In this document: piece by piece, positions 27,868-35,669 of the stretch
Layout of the letters: every line of letters starts with the position of its first letter
Position numbering within the stretch: position 1 is the first letter of the stretch
Source: Micromonospora echinospora
GTDB taxonomy: Bacteria; Actinomycetota; Actinomycetes; Mycobacteriales; Micromonosporaceae
Length of the DNA stretch: 64,000 bases
Reading direction: 5' to 3'
Assembly: GCF_014203425.1 (NCBI RefSeq)
Contig: NZ_JACHJC010000001.1
Span: 682,001 to 746,000, forward strand
Made by a program: the position numbers and the translations under genes
Notes under the pieces: generated by a model
The model's database searches: none
Seen by the model: the letters and a program-made list of their open reading frames with translations, nothing else
Told to the model about the DNA's origin: nothing

Positions 27868-27981
27868 CCGGGGTCGGCAGACGTAGGAGTCAGTACCGAC
27901 CCCGGGCCATTTCTTCGGGGTTGTCGCCACTGCCAGGTGGCGACCGGACCGGGAGAAGTAGGAGTCAGAGACAACTCCCGG
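27868..27981 (-). promoter_or_regulatory. Three-hairpin leader with twin identical loops
   Basis: Three perfect stem-loops lie upstream of the transfer operon. Hairpin 1: CCGGGGTCGG (27868-27877) with 27896-27905. Hairpin 2: GTCGCCAC (27923-27930) with 27937-27944. Hairpin 3: CCGGGAG (27949-27955) with 27975-27981. Stems 1 and 3 differ, yet both loops hold GTAGGAGTCAG (27883-27893 and 27958-27968). In the leftward transcript the loops read CUGACUCCUAC, containing an anti-Shine-Dalgarno CUCCU that could pair with the operon's GGGAGGA. Confidence 0.6.
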
Positions 27982-28073
27982 AACCGCATGAGGGTTGGTT
28001 CAGCGGACCATCAGGCCGCTTGCGCGGTGGCCACGGACACCGTGTGGCACACACAGCACGTCGTGCGATGGAC

Positions 28074-28391
28074 TTACTTGGCCGCAGAACCGTTCTTCGG
28101 CTTCAGGGACACCGCCCGGAACGCGACGCCGTTACGCCCGTTGGTCGCCCACGGAATGGCCTCCAACTGCTCGACGGCCAGGAAGTCGCCCACCTTCACG
28201 TTCGGCTTCTCTCCCGCCGTGGTGATGGTGATGACCTCCCCGCCGTTCTCGTCGAGCACGAAGACCTGGGTGGACCACATGAGCCGGCCCGTGTTCTTCT
28301 CGGACTTCTGGTTGCCGTTCTGGTCGTTCTTCGGCTCCGGGTCCTTCGACGCCGTCACCTGCTTGCTCGTGGTGTCCACGTACAGCTTCAC
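28074..28391 (-). CDS. Small AICE protein, possible replication/excision regulator
   Basis: A 105-residue soluble protein with a GTG start 6 nt after AGGAGG. It is rich in beta-strand pattern (GRLMWSTQVFVLDENGGEVI, NVKVGDFLAV, GVAFRAVSLKP) with a charged linker. Proteins of this size and place in AICEs are sometimes annotated as activators of replication, integration and excision (Pra), but no firm signature is visible. It is divergent from the XRE-type regulator and separated from the transfer operon by the hairpin leader. Confidence 0.65.
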   Translation of the reverse strand: MKLYVDTTSKQVTASKDPEPKNDQNGNQKSEKNTGRLMWSTQVFVLDENGGEVITITTAGEKPNVKVGDFLAVEQLEAIPWATNGRNGVAFRAVSLKPKNGSAAK

Positions 28392-28446
28392 AACAGACCT
28401 CCTGTGTCTAGGCGCATCCCTTGTTGGATGACTGCCTCACCATCAA

Positions 28447-28467
28447 AGTACCAACTGAGTTGGTACT
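28447..28467. promoter_or_regulatory. 21-bp perfect palindrome, candidate operator
   Basis: AGTACCAACT-G-AGTTGGTACT has 10-bp arms about one central base. It sits in the intergenic region between the divergent 28391 (minus) and XRE regulator (plus) genes. A degenerate half-site (CCAACTGG on the minus strand) occurs near 27840 before the transfer operon. Confidence 0.6.
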
Positions 28468-28547
28468 ACGCCAGGTCATCAACGGACTTTCTTCCGGTGT
28501 TCTGCTGGCACTCACAACGATGACCTTCGTCGCGGTAGAACGACAGG

Positions 28548-28563
28548 TGTCACTGCGGTGACA
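28548..28563. promoter_or_regulatory. Inverted repeat upstream of the AICE regulator
   Basis: TGTCAC-TGCG-GTGACA, 49 nt before the regulator's ATG, is a perfect 6-bp inverted repeat and may be the autoregulatory site of the XRE-type protein. Confidence 0.45.
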
Positions 28564-28611
28564 GGTCGAAGTCCCCTCGCCATGTCCCCGAGCCGGAGCG
28601 ATACTGGCTAC

Positions 28612-29856
28612 ATGGCTGATGTAGCTACTGACCTCGATCGACCCGTCTGGGCTTCCCGGCTGAGAGCTGAGCGCACTGCGCGAGGCTGGTCCCAAGGTGA
28701 GGCCGTGCGAGCGATGCGAGTGCACGCCGTCGAGCAGCTACCCGCCGACAGCACCCTCCTGCGAAACTGGAAGAGGTGGGAATCCGGGAGTTCGGAGCCT
28801 GACGCCTTCTACAAGGCGTTGATTGCGAAGACGTTCGGAACTGTCACGGCCGCCTTCTTCCCGCCCACCGTTTCCCGTGACGCTGATGCCGAGCTGATCG
28901 CCGGAACGGGCATGGAGACGGTCGAAATTCTTGCTCGTTTGCGAACTTCGGACGTCTCCAACGCGACCTTGGAAGCGCTTCGGATCACAGCCGATCGCCT
29001 TTGCAGCGAGTACCCGTACATGTCACCCGATCAGCTCCGGGCCGAAGGCCGATCGTGGTTGCGACGGATCACCGCTCTGATGGACCGCCGGCTAACTCTC
29101 GCTCAGCACCAGGAGGTGCTGACACTTGCGGGATGGGTAGCGTTGCTCGTCGGTTGCGTCGAGTACGACATGGGTCTACGCCGCATCGCCGAGGGAACCC
29201 GCAAAGCGGCGTTGACGCTCGGCGAGGAAGCGGGAAACGCGGCGGTGTCGGGCTGGGCGTATGAGATGCGGGCCTGGTACTCGCTCACACAGGGCGACTA
29301 CCGAGGTGTCATCGCAGCGGCCGAGGCGGGCGAGTTGATCGCAGCCGGTAGTAGCGCAGCGGTGCAGCTCGCCGGCCAGCGTGCCAAGGCGTGGGCTCGA
29401 CTTGGTGACAGGCGACAGGTAGAGATGGCTCTGGACAAGGGCCGGACGCTGCTTGAATCACTGCCATACCCGGAGAACACCGATCACCACTTTGTCGTAG
29501 ACCCGGCAAAGTTCGACTTCTATGCGATGGACTGCTACCGGCTGGCAGGCGAGGATCGCCTAGCAGAGATGTACGCCGAGCAGGTCATGCAGTCGTCGAT
29601 AGACCCCGACGGGACCGAACGTAAGCCAATGCGGATTGCGGAAGCGCGGGTCACGCTCGGAGTGGCCGCTGCCCGGGCGGGCGACCTCGAACGGGCCGTT
29701 GCTCACGGACGGCAGGCGCTTGAAGGCGACCGCAAGTCGTTGCCGTCTCTCCTGATGTGCTCGAAGGAACTCGCGACGCTTCTACGGGCGCGGTACCCGA
29801 AAGACCCGCAGGCGCTGTCGTACCTGGACGAACTTCGGACCCTCAGCGCGAGCTGA
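28612..29856 (+). CDS. XRE-type regulator with TPR-like C-terminal domain
   Basis: A protein of 414 residues from ATG 28612. The N-terminal helix-turn-helix (WASRLRAERTARGWSQGEAV) is of the XRE type, though the recognition part is extended by an insertion (about 20-65). The rest is helical and TPR-like, with a clear unit at VTLGVAAARAGDLERAVAHG. Such proteins resemble peptide- or ligand-sensing regulators of actinomycetes. It is the only large plus-strand gene in the element, divergent from the 28391 gene, with two palindromes between. Starts at 28558 (GTG) and 28582 are also open, and none has a strong ribosome-binding site. Confidence 0.8.
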   Translation: MADVATDLDRPVWASRLRAERTARGWSQGEAVRAMRVHAVEQLPADSTLLRNWKRWESGSSEPDAFYKALIAKTFGTVTAAFFPPTVSRDADAELIAGTGMETVEILARLRTSDVSNATLEALRITADRLCSEYPYMSPDQLRAEGRSWLRRITALMDRRLTLAQHQEVLTLAGWVALLVGCVEYDMGLRRIAEGTRKAALTLGEEAGNAAVSGWAYEMRAWYSLTQGDYRGVIAAAEAGELIAAGSSAAVQLAGQRAKAWARLGDRRQVEMALDKGRTLLESLPYPENTDHHFVVDPAKFDFYAMDCYRLAGEDRLAEMYAEQVMQSSIDPDGTERKPMRIAEARVTLGVAAARAGDLERAVAHGRQALEGDRKSLPSLLMCSKELATLLRARYPKDPQALSYLDELRTLSAS

Positions 29857-30112
29857 CGCCGGAACCGCTCTCATCGGTGTTCACGGGGCTGGGGCGACCG
29901 CCGACGCCAGGACGCGGACGGCTCTCGTGCCAGGACACGATCCGGCTGGGACGCCACATGTGGGTACGCCCGACCGTCGCATCGGGCTCCGGCATCTGGC
30001 TCCGCTTGCGGTAGTTGGAAACGGTCGCCACCTTGACTCCGAGGTACGCAGCTACGTCGGAGGTCGTCCACCACTCCGCGGTTGTGTCTGGGCCAGCTCC
30101 CACGCTCATCAT
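29843..30112 (-). CDS. Helix-turn-helix DNA-binding protein (excisionase/MerR-like)
   Basis: An 89-residue protein starting MMSVGAG, preceded by GGAAAGGA. The segment EWWTTSDVAAYLGVKVATV is a winged helix-turn-helix, and the tail (RPSRIVSWHESRPRP) is the usual end of this small family in actinomycete elements. It is convergent with the XRE regulator and overlaps its 3' end by 14 nt. It could be a second directionality factor or a local regulator. Confidence 0.75.
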   Translation of the reverse strand: MMSVGAGPDTTAEWWTTSDVAAYLGVKVATVSNYRKRSQMPEPDATVGRTHMWRPSRIVSWHESRPRPGVGGRPSPVNTDESGSGVSSR

Positions 30113-30177
30113 TCTGGCATTCCTTTCCGGTGTGGCACCTCCTACTTGCCGCTGTCGAACATGTGTACGATCCTCGC

Positions 30178-30429
30178 GTGGCAAAGGAGCTGGTCACACG
30201 CTGGTGGAACGGCACGTGGGGACGACTGACTCGACGTGATGTGTGGCTTGCCCGCGAAGTGCGGTGGCACGTTATCGCCAGGGCCGGCGACTCCGAGACG
30301 GGCAGGGTGCTCCGGTGGGAGTTCGACACCGAGGACGAGGCACGCCGGATGGCGCAGCGTCTCGTCCAGGCAGACGGCGGCCAGTGGCGAGAGCAGTCCC
30401 GCGATGTAGCCACGCAACCACCGGAGTAG
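30178..30429 (+). CDS. Small conserved protein of actinomycete elements, leaderless
   Basis: An 83-residue protein (VAKELVTRWWNGTWGR ... WHVIARAGDSETGR) rich in Trp and Arg. There is no ribosome-binding site, but TACGAT (30166-30171) stands 6 nt before the GTG, as in leaderless actinobacterial genes. Similar short proteins are seen near the ends of AICEs and plasmids. Function unknown. Confidence 0.6.
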   Translation: MAKELVTRWWNGTWGRLTRRDVWLAREVRWHVIARAGDSETGRVLRWEFDTEDEARRMAQRLVQADGGQWREQSRDVATQPPE

Positions 30430-31128
30430 AGGCCGGGCGGCCGGACTGCCGGCGATGTTGTGCAAAGTTTCTGTACGTCTTCAAGGCGGCCCGAGACGGG
30501 CCGCAAGCGCCGCCGCCTGGGCGCGCGTCCGTCGCTCCGCTGGCGCTCCGACTCCGGCCACGCAGGACGCCCGGCGGCTGGCGCGGGAAGCGGTGAGCCC
30601 GGGGCCGCCGCAGACGGTGGGGCCGAGGGTTGTTGGTGTTCGTGGGCCGGCAGCCGGCCGGGCCGCGCCCCGAGCGGCGCGGCGCAGCGAAGGGCACGCC
30701 GGGTCCGCGCGGCGGGTCGCGGCGGCGAGCTGGTCGCGGTTACCGCGCCTCCGGCGGGGGCGCAACGACTCCGAGATGGTCGGGGGTCCGTCGGCGGGTC
30801 GCGGTCCGTGGGTGGTTGCGCAGGGCCATCCCGCCAGCCGCCGACCCGGGCGAGCCGAGCAGACCACCGCCCGGCCCGCCAGCGTCCGAACGTGCGTCAA
30901 GGTCCGCTTGACGTGGCGGACCGGGCGGCGGCCCGCTCCCCAGAGGGCGGGTCGGCGGCAGACGGGATGGCAAACACTGCGTGGCTCGTGGGCGTGCCCG
31001 ATGCGTGCCCGAAGACCGGGTTTACAGGGGTCAACACCACCGAAGGCAGCGCCGCAAGACTGACGCTCTGTAGTTGCTACCTCGTGGAGGATTGGTCGTT
31101 TGTCTACCGACAGTGACGATCAACCCGA
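30430..31128. other. 699-bp GC-rich region without a recognisable gene, inside attR
   Basis: Open frames exist on both strands but none has a start signal or a plausible protein composition. Clear inverted repeats are GCGGCCC-GAGAC-GGGCCGC (30486-30504) and CGTCAAG-GTCCG-CTTGACG (30895-30913). The position next to attR and the repeats suggest a cis region such as a replication origin or transfer locus (clt); nothing proves this. Confidence 0.5.
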
Positions 31129-31171
31129 TTCCCAAGCTGACAGTGCGGGTTCGATTCCCGTCACCCGCTCC
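31129..31171 (+). other. attR, 43-bp direct repeat
   Basis: An exact copy of 19744-19786. The 5' half of the tRNA is absent, so it is not a tRNA gene. The next base makes CTCCA, so this copy encodes a CCA end that the attL copy lacks. Confidence 0.93.
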
Positions 31172-31175
31172 AACG

Positions 31176-31215
31176 TGAGGCCCCAGCTCAGGACAGGTTT
31201 CTGGCTGGGGCCTCA
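31176..31215. terminator. Relic terminator hairpin, diverged copy of the attL-side hairpin
   Basis: TGAGGCCCCAGC (31176-31187) pairs perfectly with 31204-31215. Compared with 19791-19829, both arms have changed together, which keeps the stem, and the loop keeps TCAGGACA. It lies the same distance from attR as the other lies from attL. Confidence 0.75.
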
Positions 31216-31219
31216 GTCG

Positions 31220-31250
31220 TTACTGCCGCTTCTTGTTGTGGCCGTGCCCG
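31220..31250 (-). pseudogene. Remnant of a second integrase gene (last codons)
   Basis: On the minus strand the bases read GHGHNKKRQ and stop, matching the tail of the resident integrase (KGHGKTKK and stop). The stop is 49 nt from attR, and in the intact copy it is 54 nt from attL. The similarity ends at 31250 where the VOC gene's stop begins. It is best read as the trace of an older related element. Confidence 0.7.
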
Positions 31251-31970
31251 CTACCGCAGTGCTGCTGCAAGGTCGGCGGCGTTGTCGAACGCGGGTGCCG
31301 CCCTTTCGGATTCGTCTTCCGTGAGCGTGACGGACTGGGCGCGGGCCAGCATCTCGGCCGCAGTCTTCGGATCGTCCAGCACCATCGCGAGTTCGGCGCG
31401 GTAGACCAGGACCTCTACCTGCTCGACCGGGTCGTCGTCGGTTTGCGGGCGGGCCAAGGCGCTGTCGAGGATCCGAACGGCCTGTCCGACGCTTCCCCTG
31501 GAATCGGCCTGCACGACAGCATTCGCCAGAGCCTTGGCCAGCCGCCCGGCAGGCGTGGTGGCCGGCATGGGCGCGGTGGCGGCGTGCCGAAAGACGCGGA
31601 TCCAGTTGCCGCCCGGGTCGATGACGCTGAACCCGCCCATCCCGTCGGCGTTCTTCCGCGCCCTGGGCCGGGTCATCCGCGGCGTTCCGGACACCAGTAC
31701 CTTGCCGTACGCGGCGCGCATGCCGGCTGCGAATGCCCGGTGTAGTCCCTCGATGTCCGCGGTGAGTACGAGACAGGAGCCATAGGACTGCTCCGGGTCA
31801 AACCCGGGGATCTCGAAGAACTGCAGATTGAGGTCTTCCCGCTGCACCCCCACACACGCGTTGGGCTTGCGTTGCTTGTACGTGGTCCGGAAACCGAGAA
31901 CTCCATAGAAGGTTTCGATGTCGTCAATGGATGCGCACGGAAGCAGGGGAACGGTCACCTCGTTGGTCAT
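31251..31970 (-). CDS. VOC (glyoxalase/bleomycin-resistance-like) protein with helical C-terminal extension
   Basis: A 239-residue protein. Residues 1-130 form one VOC module pair (IDDIETFYGVLGF, LNLQFFEIPGF, GFSVIDPGGNWIRVF); the remaining 110 are helical and TPR-like (LAKALANAVVQADSRG, AELAMVLDDPKTAAEML). The start follows GGAAGGAGGC. VOC proteins range from dioxygenases and glyoxalases to antibiotic-binding proteins; the substrate is unknown. It sits at the very edge of the element relic, so its 3' end may have been shaped by the insertion. Confidence 0.8.
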   Translation of the reverse strand: MTNEVTVPLLPCASIDDIETFYGVLGFRTTYKQRKPNACVGVQREDLNLQFFEIPGFDPEQSYGSCLVLTADIEGLHRAFAAGMRAAYGKVLVSGTPRMTRPRARKNADGMGGFSVIDPGGNWIRVFRHAATAPMPATTPAGRLAKALANAVVQADSRGSVGQAVRILDSALARPQTDDDPVEQVEVLVYRAELAMVLDDPKTAAEMLARAQSVTLTEDESERAAPAFDNAADLAAALR

Positions 31971-32420
31971 GCCTCCTTCCTAAGCGCCGCAGGGTGTCCG
32001 TCGCACATGGAAAGAGCCGATCATCGCCTTCGGTTATCCGATCGGCTGATGACCCAGAGCGCAACGTGGCCCGGCCGAACCATCGGCGGTGCCTTCCTGC
32101 CTGCCACATGTCTCGCCAGGATCAGGCGCCTGGATCTGCCGCGCCCCGCCAGATCGGCCGCCCGCTCTCGGTGGCGAAACGCCAAGCTCCGGAAACGCCT
32201 CGGGTTGCTGCCCGAACCCGGCCCTCCTCGGAGATCATCCGCACCAGTTCCGACTTTCCAGCCACCTGGCTCTGGAACACACGCCCGCCGAACACCGAGA
32301 GGTCCCTTGGTCGAAGCCGCCGCCCCGCGGAGCCTTGGCGGGTGCGGGATCATGCCTGTCATGACTTCGGAAGAGGTTCGCTGGTCAGATGTCGCCTGCT
32401 TCGTCGGGCGATCCGATTAA
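31971..32420. other. Intergenic region without a convincing gene
   Basis: About 450 nt of lower-quality coding signal. Short frames on both strands lack start signals and recognisable domains. I see no RNA gene or clear terminator. Confidence 0.5.
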
Positions 32421-32642
32421 ATTCCGTCGGCGCTCGCAGACCTCTCATCCCCCGACAAGCAGGTTCGCTCGAAAGCGCTCAGGTTGCTGACGCACGACCT
32501 TGTTTGGAACGAGAACGTCTGGGAAGCAACGCCATATGCAATTCGCGAAATCGTGCAACGCCTGGAGCGGCGTGAGATCGCAAACCCTGAAGAGGCGCTG
32601 GCGCTGCCGATGAGCGCACGTTCTGATCCGGAGCCATTCGTG
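32421..32642 (+). pseudogene. Fragment of a HEAT-repeat-like protein gene
   Basis: One frame reads a coherent helical stretch (ALADLSSPDKQVRSKALRLL, then WEATPYAIREIVQRLERREI) typical of immunity/HEAT-like proteins. An in-frame TAA (32418) cuts it off at the left, with no ATG/GTG start, and it runs without a natural end into the AraC gene region. GC content is lower than in the neighbours. It is best read as a truncated, dead gene. Confidence 0.5.
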
Positions 32643-32662
32643 GTTACACGTACCATCGGGAC

Positions 32663-33511
32663 GTGCGACCTACTGAGCCGGTGCGCTCCGGTCCGCCCGC
32701 TTGGGACATCGCGGTCCCGGCACGACCGGGCCGGTTGGCGGGGGTCACCATGGCGGGGTTCAGCGATCGGGCTGACACTCCGGTCGAGGTCGAGGTGGTG
32801 CCGCATCCCGCTCTCATGGTGCTCTTCGACCTCGGTGACCAGCCGCTCGTCGTTGACGACGGCAGTGGGCAGCAACGGCGAGGCTCCGTCACCGCCGGGC
32901 TCGCGCCTCCCCACGGTGCTCGCGGACGAGGCCAGGCCGGAAGCTCCGTGTGCCTTCAGGTGCGGCTGTCGCCCGTGGTCGCGTACGCGGTCCTGAGCGG
33001 CGCGCCGGAGTTGAGTGGGGCCGTGACGACCCTTGACGACCTGTGGGGGCGTGACGCCGCGCGGGTCCAGGAGCAGTTGCGCGCCGCCCGGTCCTGGGAC
33101 GACCGTTTCGCGATCGTCGAGGTGGCGCTGGTCCGACGTCACGACGCGAGCCGCGCGGTCGATGCGGAAGTGGCCTTCTGCTGGAGGCGGATGGTGGCGA
33201 GCCGGGGGCAGGTGCGGGTCGAGCGGCTGGCGGCTGAGGTCGGGTGGAGCCGCAAACGGCTGTGGGCCCGGTTCCGGTCCCAGATCGGTCTCACCCCCAA
33301 GCGGGCCGCGCAGCTCATCCGGTTCGATAGTGCGGCTCATCGCCTCGCCGCGGGTCACAGCGCCGCTGCGACGGCGGCGGACAGCGGTTACGCCGATCAG
33401 TCCCACCTGCATCGCGAGGTAATGACCTTCACCGGAGCGACGCCGGCGACAGTGGCGAGCGCGCCGTTCCTGGCCGTCGACGATGTCGCGTGGCCCGCCC
33501 GGGCCGGCTGA
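32663..33511 (+). CDS. AraC-family transcriptional regulator
   Basis: A 282-residue regulator. The N-terminal 150 residues form a cupin-like sensing domain (PHPALMVLFDLGDQPLVV); the C-terminal 100 carry the double helix-turn-helix (VRVERLAAEVGWSRKRLWAR, SGYADQSHLHREVMTFTG). The GTG start at 32663 has no strong ribosome-binding site. It lies 83 nt before the hydrolase gene on the same strand and probably controls it. Confidence 0.85.
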   Translation: MRPTEPVRSGPPAWDIAVPARPGRLAGVTMAGFSDRADTPVEVEVVPHPALMVLFDLGDQPLVVDDGSGQQRRGSVTAGLAPPHGARGRGQAGSSVCLQVRLSPVVAYAVLSGAPELSGAVTTLDDLWGRDAARVQEQLRAARSWDDRFAIVEVALVRRHDASRAVDAEVAFCWRRMVASRGQVRVERLAAEVGWSRKRLWARFRSQIGLTPKRAAQLIRFDSAAHRLAAGHSAAATAADSGYADQSHLHREVMTFTGATPATVASAPFLAVDDVAWPARAG

Positions 33512-33594
33512 CGTCCGTCCTGACATTCGTTCAATCCACCGGGACGCAACGGCTGTGACAGTGAGCTCACAGCGTCTGCATCCCGGAGGACACC

Positions 33595-34551
33595 ATGAGA
33601 GGCAAGGCTCCACTGGGCACCCGGCTCCTGAGGGACAGCCAGGACTGGGAGGCTCTGACCGACGACGAGTTGATCGCCGCGCGCGACAAGGCGAACCGCG
33701 TGGCGTCGTCGCGTGCCGCCCGGGTCATCACCGGCCGGCCGGATCGCGGTGCGTATATCGAGCAGACCTCGATCGATCTTCCGGGCCGCCGCCTGATGCT
33801 GCGGGTTCACCGTCCGAAGGACGCCAGCGGACGCCTGCCGCTGGTTGTCTCGTTCCACGGCGGAGGTTTTTTCGCGGGCACCGCTGCGCAGAACGACTGG
33901 CTCAACAGCCACCTCGCGGCGCGGTGCCCCGCGGTGGTCGTCTCGGTGGAGTACCGCCTCGCTCCGGAGCACCCGCTGCCCCAGCCGATAGACGACGGCT
34001 ATGACACTGTGGTCCGGCTCGTCGACGACGCCGCCCGGTGGGGCGTAGATCCCGCATCCGTCGCGGTCATGGGTGAGAGCGCGGGCGGCACGATCGCCGG
34101 ACTTGTCGCCCTGCGTGCCCGTACGGACGGCCCACCGCTGCGCGCCCAGGCGCTGATCTACCCGGGCACGGACTGGACGGAGAGCATGACCGAGTACTCC
34201 TCGGTCACCGAGAACGCCGACAATCCCACGCTGTCGTTGTCCCGGCTGCGCGTCGCCCGCAAGTTGAGCGTGCCGCCCACCCTCGACCCGCGCAGCGTGT
34301 CGCCCGTCAAGTTCGACAGCCTTGCCGGACTGCCGCCGACACTGGTCGTCACCGCCGCGCTGGATCCGCTGGCCGACCATGGACGCCGCTACGTCGAGCG
34401 ACTTCGCGAGGACGGCACCGACACCCACCTGACCTGCTACCCGAGGGCCACCCACACCTTCCTGAGCATTCCTGGCCTCGTGCCGGCCGCCCGGCCGGCG
34501 CGCCGCGAGATCGTCGCCTTCCTGCGCGGTCACCTTCATCCGGCGCCGTGA
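33595..34551 (+). CDS. Alpha/beta hydrolase, HSL family (esterase/lipase)
   Basis: A 318-residue hydrolase of the hormone-sensitive-lipase group. The oxyanion motif is FHGGGFFAG near residue 85, the nucleophile Ser lies in GESAGG near 162, the Asp in DPLADH and the His in ATHTFLS near 288. The ATG follows GGAGGACACC. These enzymes hydrolyse short-chain esters; the natural substrate is unknown. It follows the AraC gene on the same strand. Confidence 0.92.
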   Translation: MRGKAPLGTRLLRDSQDWEALTDDELIAARDKANRVASSRAARVITGRPDRGAYIEQTSIDLPGRRLMLRVHRPKDASGRLPLVVSFHGGGFFAGTAAQNDWLNSHLAARCPAVVVSVEYRLAPEHPLPQPIDDGYDTVVRLVDDAARWGVDPASVAVMGESAGGTIAGLVALRARTDGPPLRAQALIYPGTDWTESMTEYSSVTENADNPTLSLSRLRVARKLSVPPTLDPRSVSPVKFDSLAGLPPTLVVTAALDPLADHGRRYVERLREDGTDTHLTCYPRATHTFLSIPGLVPAARPARREIVAFLRGHLHPAP

Positions 34552-34572
34552 AGCGGGCGGCCGCCCGACGAA

Positions 34573-34959
34573 TCAGGGGTTCAGGCTCGCCCACTGCGCC
34601 TGGGTGGGCAGCTCCCCGTGGTTGAGGCGGTCGGCTACCGCCTGCTTCGCGGCCCGGTCCAGCGTCTCGGGCAGCCGGTCGAACGACGCGGGCCAGACGT
34701 CGAGCAACGAGAAGATCTCCTGACCGTCGCGCACGGTCAGCAGCAGCATGCACCGCCAGTGCGGGCAGAACTCCGGCCGCCGGCCCGCCCTGTGCACCAG
34801 GAACGGGTGTAGGTAGTGCAGGGCGTGCGGGGCGGCGTGCTCCGCGAGCCAGCCGTGGCCGTGATTGCGGCTGAACCCGTACTCGATCGCCTGGCTGTCG
34901 AGTTGGATGAGCGTGGCGGTGTCGACCGCCTTGACGGTCCGGGGCACGGGAGACGGCAC
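34573..34959 (-). CDS. Conserved hypothetical protein
   Basis: A 128-residue protein with conserved-looking stretches (IQLDSQAIEYGFSRNHGHGW, HYLHPFLVHRAGRRPEFCPH, LLLTVRDGQEIFSLLDV). No known domain is recognised. It is convergent with the hydrolase gene and divergent from the RibD-like gene. Confidence 0.65.
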   Translation of the reverse strand: MPSPVPRTVKAVDTATLIQLDSQAIEYGFSRNHGHGWLAEHAAPHALHYLHPFLVHRAGRRPEFCPHWRCMLLLTVRDGQEIFSLLDVWPASFDRLPETLDRAAKQAVADRLNHGELPTQAQWASLNP

Positions 34960-35057
34960 CCCGGAAGCATTCCATCGACCGGGCGGGCAGAGCGATGAGT
35001 CGCGGGCCGCAGCCGGGTCTGACGGGGGAAAGCAGCGGAAACCGGAGGAGCAGACCC

Positions 35058-35669
35058 ATGGGTACGTTGATCGTGACCGAGTTCCTGACCCTCGACGGCG
35101 TGGCGCAGGCGCCCGGCGAGCCCGACGAGGACCGCGAGGGCGGCTTCAGCCACGGTGGCTGGCAGATGCCGCTGCTGGACGACAAGTCCGGCGCGGTGAT
35201 GTTCCAGCGGGCGAGCAGCATGGATGCGCTGCTGCTGGGCCGCAAGACGTACGACATCTTCGCCGGCTACTGGCCCAAGGCGCCCGCGGACATCCCCTTC
35301 ACCGGGCTGCTCAACGGCGTGCCCAAGTACGTGGCCAGCCGCACCCTGACCGAGCCGCTGGCCTGGGCGAACTCGACGCTGGTGAGCGGCGACCTGGCCG
35401 AGCGGGTGACCGAGATGAAGGCCCGCCACGACGAGATGCACGTGATCGGCAGCCTCGACCTGGTGCAGTCGCTGCTGCGCGCCGGCCTCGTGGACCGGCT
35501 CAACCTGTGGGTGTACCCGGTGCTGCTCGGCACCGGCAAGCGGCTGTTCGGCGAGGGGACGGTGCCGAGTGCGCTGCGGCTCACCGAGTCGGTCACCCAC
35601 GCCCACGGCACGCTCCAGCTGACGTACGAGCCGGCCGGCGCGCCCGCCTACGGGGACGCGGCCGCGTAG
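35058..35669 (+). CDS. Dihydrofolate reductase-like (RibD C-terminal) protein
   Basis: A 203-residue protein of the DHFR/RibD-C fold: TEFLTLDGVAQ, LLLGRKTYDIFAGYWP, NGVPKYVASRTL and HVIGSLDLVQSLL mark the NADPH-binding core. The ATG at 35058 follows GGAGGAG; the longer upstream frame has no signal. Such stand-alone proteins are common in actinobacteria, and their substrates are mostly unknown. Its 3' end overlaps the convergent acetyltransferase gene by 22 nt. Confidence 0.88.
   Translation: MGTLIVTEFLTLDGVAQAPGEPDEDREGGFSHGGWQMPLLDDKSGAVMFQRASSMDALLLGRKTYDIFAGYWPKAPADIPFTGLLNGVPKYVASRTLTEPLAWANSTLVSGDLAERVTEMKARHDEMHVIGSLDLVQSLLRAGLVDRLNLWVYPVLLGTGKRLFGEGTVPSALRLTESVTHAHGTLQLTYEPAGAPAYGDAAA

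Noticed and set aside
30455..31116. Two overlapping 200-residue plus-strand frames in the right end of the AICE
   Set aside because: Both are Arg/Ala/Gly/Pro-rich artefacts of GC-rich DNA, with no start signal and no recognisable domain; the frames overlap each other and an opposite-strand frame.
31129..31171. A second tRNA-Gly gene at attR
   Set aside because: Only the 3' half, from the anticodon loop onward, is present; the 5' half is unrelated sequence.
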